A stretch of DNA of 64,000 nt from Trinickia fusca (GTDB lineage Bacteria > Pseudomonadota > Gammaproteobacteria > Burkholderiales > Burkholderiaceae), in NCBI RefSeq assembly GCF_003628145.1, contig NZ_RBZV01000008.1, positions 124,001 through 188,000 of the forward strand, read 5' to 3'. Within the stretch, counting starts at the first letter, position 1; every line of letters begins with the position of its first letter. Shown here in pieces: positions 60,437 to 64,000 of this stretch. The notes beneath the pieces were generated by a model that saw only the letters and a program-made list of their open reading frames with translations, was not told where the DNA came from and did no database searches. Made by a program: the position numbers and the translations under genes.

Positions 60437-61762
60437 GTGTTCAGATTCATGAATTCGCTGTTCGGCCGTGTGATGGTTGCGCTTGTGGCCGGGATCCTGA
60501 TCGGTGCGCTATTCCCGCACTTTGGTCAGTCGCTGCGGCCGCTCGGGGACGGCTTTCTCAAGCTGATCAAGATGGTGATCGCGCCGATCGTCTTCTGTGT
60601 CGTCGTCAGCGGCATGGCCAGCGCCGGCAACCTCAAGAAAGTCGGGCGCGTGGGCGGCAAGGCCGTGATGTACTTCGAGGTGATGACCTCGATCGCGCTG
60701 TTGATCGGCGCCGTGCTCGCCGCCGTCCTGAAGCCCGGTGCCGGCATGAACGTCGACGTTCATACGCTCGATGCCACGGCGTTGGCGACCTACTCCGAGC
60801 ACGCCAAGAGCCTGAAGGATGTGGCCGGCTTCCTGCTCAAGATCATCCCCGACACGGCTTTCGACGCCTTCGTGAAAGGCGACATCCTGCAAGTGCTCGT
60901 CTTCGCGGTCCTGTTCGGCTCGGCCCTATCGTTGCTCGGTGACAAGGCCAGGCGCGTGAACTCGCTGATCGACGAGCTCGCACAGGTGTTCTTCCGCGTG
61001 ATGGGCTTCATCATCAAGCTCGCACCGCTCGGCGTGCTCGGCGCCATTGCCTTCACGACGGGTACCTATGGCGTGGCTTCGCTCAAGCAACTGAGCCTGC
61101 TCGTGCTGATCTTCTATGTGAGCTGCGCGCTGTTCGTGGTCGTCGTGCTCGGCGTCGTCATGCGCCTTGCCGGCTTCAACCTCTTCAAGCTCGTCCGCTA
61201 TCTGCGCGAGGAACTCGTGATCGTGCTCGGCACGGCGTCGTCCGATGCCGTGCTGCCGCAGATCATGCGCAAGCTCGAATGGATGGGCATCAAGGATTCG
61301 ACGGTCGGTCTCGTGATCCCGACGGGCTACTCGTTCAACCTCGACGGCTTCTCGATCTACCTCACGCTCGCCGTGCTGTTCATCGCGCAAGCCACCAACA
61401 CGCCGCTGTCGCTGCACGATCTCGTCGTGGTGCTGCTCGTCTCGCTCGTGACGTCCAAGGGCGCCCACGGCATCCCGGGCTCGGCGATCGTGATTCTGGC
61501 CGCGACGCTGTCGGCCATCCCCGCGATTCCGGTACTCGGGCTCGTGCTGATCCTTCCGGTCGACTGGTTCGTCGGCATCGCACGTGCGATCACGAACCTG
61601 ATCGGTAACTGCGTCGCGACGGTGGTCATCGCCGCCTGGGAGCGAGACATCGATTACGCGCGTGCGCGTCGTGTGCTGAACCAGGATCCCGAGCTGCGCT
61701 ACGTGCCCGAAGTCGCCGTACCGCATATCGACGTGCCGGCTCACGGTGCGCCCGCTGTTTGA
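60437..61762 (+). CDS. dctA: Dicarboxylate/cation symporter (DctA-like, DAACS family)
   Basis: 441 residues with the eight membrane segments and two hairpins of the DAACS family. It shows GTASSDAVLPQIM (serine-rich HP1, here SS), PTGYSFNLDGFSIYLT and TSKGAHGIPGSAIVIL, all hallmarks of DctA. The start is a GTG at 60437, placed by GGAGG five bases upstream; an ATG at 60449 is an alternative. It imports C4-dicarboxylates with cations; in this operon a related acid from purine breakdown may be carried. Confidence 0.94.
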   Translation: MFRFMNSLFGRVMVALVAGILIGALFPHFGQSLRPLGDGFLKLIKMVIAPIVFCVVVSGMASAGNLKKVGRVGGKAVMYFEVMTSIALLIGAVLAAVLKPGAGMNVDVHTLDATALATYSEHAKSLKDVAGFLLKIIPDTAFDAFVKGDILQVLVFAVLFGSALSLLGDKARRVNSLIDELAQVFFRVMGFIIKLAPLGVLGAIAFTTGTYGVASLKQLSLLVLIFYVSCALFVVVVLGVVMRLAGFNLFKLVRYLREELVIVLGTASSDAVLPQIMRKLEWMGIKDSTVGLVIPTGYSFNLDGFSIYLTLAVLFIAQATNTPLSLHDLVVVLLVSLVTSKGAHGIPGSAIVILAATLSAIPAIPVLGLVLILPVDWFVGIARAITNLIGNCVATVVIAAWERDIDYARARRVLNQDPELRYVPEVAVPHIDVPAHGAPAV

Positions 61763-61822
61763 CGTCGAGGCGGCCGGCGCCGCCTCATCACGAGCAACCC
61801 TTCGCATTCCGAATCATCGATC

Positions 61823-62839
61823 ATGGCCATCCCGACTCTCGATCCCAATGCCCCCGCCTTCACCCGTCGTTGCCTGAACCTCGCCGATGCGCGTCTCGGT
61901 GCAAAGGCCGTTGCCGCCAGTGACGAGTTTTTCGCTCCGAAGGAGCGCATGCTCGAGCCGCAGCCGGCCGTCTTCATCCCTGGCAAATACGACGACCACG
62001 GCAAGTGGATGGACGGCTGGGAAACTCGCCGCAAGCGCACGACGGGCCAGGACTGGTGCATCGTGAAGCTGGCCCGCCGCGGCACGATCGAAGGCGTCGA
62101 CATCGACACGAGCCACTTCACGGGCAACTACCCGCCGGCCGCGTCGATCGAAGCATGCAACGCCGATGGCGAACTGCCGCCCGACGATGCGCAGTGGCAA
62201 ATGCTCGTGCCGCCCACCGCGTTGCAGGGGAATCAGCATCACTACATCGCCGTCGACGATCGGCGTGCGTTTTCGCATATCCGCATCACGTTGTTTCCTG
62301 ACGGCGGCGTGGCACGGTTGCGCGTCTACGGCAGGCCTTCGCTCGACGCGTCGAATACGGCGACGGCCAGCAACCAGCTCGTCGACTTCGCCGCGGCGAT
62401 CAACGGCGCCTATGTCGTCGCTGCGAACAACCAGCACTTCGGCCTCGCATCGAACCTGCTGATGCCAGGCCGCGGTGCGAACATGGGCGACGGCTGGGAA
62501 ACACGCCGTCGCCGCGAGCCCGGCAACGATTGGTCGATCATCGCACTCGCGCAACCCGGCGTCATCCGCAAGGTTGAAGTCGATACGGCGTTCTTCAAAG
62601 GCAACTATCCCGATCGCTGCTCGTTACAAGCGGCGCGCGTCGTCGGCGGCACGGACGAATCGCTGATCACGCAATCGATGTTCTGGCCCGTGCTGCTGCC
62701 CGAGCTGCCGCTACGGATGGATAACCAGCACTTCTATGACAAGGAGCTCGCCTCGCTCGGCGTCGTCACACACGTACGATTCAACATCTACCCCGACGGC
62801 GGCGTCTCGCGCTTGCGTCTGTGGGGCGAACCCGCGTAA
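61823..62839 (+). CDS. alc: Allantoicase
   Basis: 338 residues built of two jelly-roll repeats, as in the family: [20 protein letters not shown] and its partner [20 protein letters not shown]; each repeat continues with [11 protein letters not shown] or [11 protein letters not shown] and ends in [13 protein letters not shown] or [13 protein letters not shown]. It hydrolyses allantoate to ureidoglycolate and urea. It is followed 10 bases later by allA, so two consecutive steps of purine catabolism are encoded together. Confidence 0.97.
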   Translation: MAIPTLDPNAPAFTRRCLNLADARLGAKAVAASDEFFAPKERMLEPQPAVFIPGKYDDHGKWMDGWETRRKRTTGQDWCIVKLARRGTIEGVDIDTSHFTGNYPPAASIEACNADGELPPDDAQWQMLVPPTALQGNQHHYIAVDDRRAFSHIRITLFPDGGVARLRVYGRPSLDASNTATASNQLVDFAAAINGAYVVAANNQHFGLASNLLMPGRGANMGDGWETRRRREPGNDWSIIALAQPGVIRKVEVDTAFFKGNYPDRCSLQAARVVGGTDESLITQSMFWPVLLPELPLRMDNQHFYDKELASLGVVTHVRFNIYPDGGVSRLRLWGEPA

Positions 62840-62849
62840 CGAGGCAATC

Positions 62850-63359
62850 GTGAGCAACGTCCTCCAGGTTCGACCACTCACTCGCGATGCGTTCGCGCCG
62901 TTCGGCGACGTCATCACGCTCGACGGCGCACGCCACTTCCCGATCAATGGCGGCACGACCGAGCGCTTCCACGATCTGGCCAGGATCGACGTGGACGCTG
63001 AAGGCGGACGCCCGCTCGTCAACGTGTTCCGCGGCCAGCCACGCGCGTTGCCGTTCGACGTGTCGATGATGGAACGCCACCCGCTCGGCAGCCAGGCGTT
63101 CATTCCGCTTGGCGACGTTCGCTATCTGGTCGTCGTCGCGCCCGCGGGGCCGTTCGACGAACGGCGCATGCAAGCATTCAGCGTGCAAGGATTCGTCGGC
63201 GTCAACTATGCGCGTGGCGTTTGGCATCACCCGTTGATCTCGCTCGATCGCACGAGCGACTTCATCGTCATCGATCGCGGCGGCAGCCAGCCCAATTGTG
63301 ACGAGATCGAGCTGGCTACGCCTTATCGACTGGCGTTCGACGAAGTGGTGACGACCTGA
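62850..63359 (+). CDS. allA: Ureidoglycolate lyase
   Basis: 169 residues of the AllA cupin: [17 protein letters not shown] near the start, [21 protein letters not shown], then [20 protein letters not shown] and IDRGG. The start is a GTG at 62850, preceded by GAGG, giving the normal family length. It splits ureidoglycolate into glyoxylate and urea. It is the last gene of the dctA-alc-allA operon. Confidence 0.96.
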   Translation: MSNVLQVRPLTRDAFAPFGDVITLDGARHFPINGGTTERFHDLARIDVDAEGGRPLVNVFRGQPRALPFDVSMMERHPLGSQAFIPLGDVRYLVVVAPAGPFDERRMQAFSVQGFVGVNYARGVWHHPLISLDRTSDFIVIDRGGSQPNCDEIELATPYRLAFDEVVTT

Positions 63360-63366
63360 CTGTGCG

Positions 63367-64000
63367 TCAGTCGCCACTGCGCTGCAACGATCGAAAGACC
63401 AGATAGCCCGCAACGATCGCGATCAGTGCCAACGCAAGGGCGAACGCCGTCGCACCCGTGGCGAAGCCGAAGAAGTCGATCACGTAGCCGGTCATGACGG
63501 GCAACAGCCCTGCCGGTACATAGCCGCCCATGTTCATGATCGCGTTTGCTTCGGCCCGGCGTGTGTCGGGCACATGCAGGCCGATCAACGTGAGCCCGCC
63601 CAGTTGCCCCAGCCCTTGGCCAGCACCCGCGAATAGCGCGGCAATCACCAGCAGCACCGCCGACGAGGCATGCACGGCCGCACACAAGGCCATCATCGAG
63701 AGCACCGTCGCCGTCGTGCCGGCGACGAACAGCGTGCGTATCGACCAACGCCGGACGGCGAACTGAACGCCTGTCGCCGTCAGAAACATCGCGCACGCCA
63801 TGCCGCCCGCCAACATCGGGCTGCGCACTTCGAGCAAACGGGCCAACAGCGACGGCCCCAGCGCCAGCACGAACGACGTTGCCGTGATCCCAGGCCCGAA
63901 CACGCCGATGCCGGCCGCTACATGGCGCCGATTCTGCGCCGGCACCGAAGGCAGATGCAGACGCGCAGCGGCACTCCGCTGTGTGCTTGCCGCCCTGCTG
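63367..64000 (-). CDS. MFS transporter, truncated at window edge
   Basis: The frame is open to the right edge; about 210 C-terminal residues are visible. They comprise a loop (RLHLPSVPAQNRR) and six membrane helices, the second half of an MFS permease: GPGITATSFVLALGPSLLARLL, CAMFLTATGVQFAVRRW, FAGAGQGLGQLGGLTLIG, and AIMNMGGYVPAGLLPVMTGYV. It converges on allA. A drug/sugar-type efflux or uptake role cannot be told from this half. Confidence 0.85.
   Translation of the reverse strand, partial: SRAASTQRSAAARLHLPSVPAQNRRHVAAGIGVFGPGITATSFVLALGPSLLARLLEVRSPMLAGGMACAMFLTATGVQFAVRRWSIRTLFVAGTTATVLSMMALCAAVHASSAVLLVIAALFAGAGQGLGQLGGLTLIGLHVPDTRRAEANAIMNMGGYVPAGLLPVMTGYVIDFFGFATGATAFALALALIAIVAGYLVFRSLQRSGD

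Overview
The window is GC-rich, densely coding DNA of a Burkholderiaceae type (Paraburkholderia, Burkholderia or Trinickia-like). The grounds are a Ku/LigD repair pair, a Gram-negative OmpC-type porin, VpsR-like sigma-54 regulation, GlmS beside an Lrp regulator, PAAR-linked secretion genes and many LysR, GntR and AraC regulators. I saw no rRNA, tRNA, insertion sequence, CRISPR array or replication origin. Both edges cut genes: an AraC regulator at the left and an MFS transporter at the right.

Layout. 1-7.6 kb: AraC end, ligD and ku (non-homologous end joining), a secreted BON-like protein, a MipA/OmpV outer-membrane protein and a sigma-54 activator. 7.8-14.4 kb: a probable low-oxygen/dormancy block with small unknown proteins, a rhomboid protease, a CHASE-PAS histidine kinase with its NarL-type regulator, a solo receiver and an HPF/RaiA-like ribosome protein. 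Three near-consensus FNR/Anr boxes (8397, 10193, 14399) lie in it. 14.5-19.0 kb: a CHASE-PAS-GAF-GGDEF-EAL protein followed 15 bases later by a GRDP-like protein whose tail repeats a Tyr-Cys-Val motif 16 times. 19.4-20.5 kb: a porin.

20.7-27.4 kb is the most unusual region. It is a one-strand cluster encoding a heme-oxygenase-like di-iron protein, a flavin-dependent halogenase, a CPA2-type antiporter, two overlapping Rieske-oxygenase relatives and an SDR. One Rieske relative keeps only the [2Fe-2S] ligands and the other only the mononuclear-iron ligands, so together they look like a split oxygenase. No PKS, NRPS or reductase is present. An AT-rich, C-rich/G-poor intergenic region of about 780 bases lies upstream.

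28-37.9 kb is ordinary accessory and housekeeping DNA: tartrate/D-malate dehydrogenase, LysR, DoxX, a DedA-rhodanese fusion, SDR, TMEM175 channel, GST, Lrp and glmS. 38-40.7 kb is a type VI secretion cassette with a PAAR protein, a glycine-zipper toxin candidate, a small membrane protein and a frameshifted gene. A cobalamin riboswitch and its TonB-dependent receptor follow at 41-43.2 kb. 43.4-48 kb holds a DUF1801/YdeI protein, an unknown membrane-protein pair and a DUF1326-DUF2182-DUF1326 cluster. 48.3-51.6 kb is a GbsR/MarR regulator with two matching palindromic operators and a membrane/SDR-DoxX operon.

51.7-64 kb contains an intact phzF-like gene and a decayed second copy, a serine hydrolase, a PPOX flavoprotein, a GH46 chitosanase, a YSC84 lipoprotein, tag, a LysR/quinone-reductase pair and an allantoate-degradation operon (dctA, alc, allA) under a FadR-type regulator with two visible operators.
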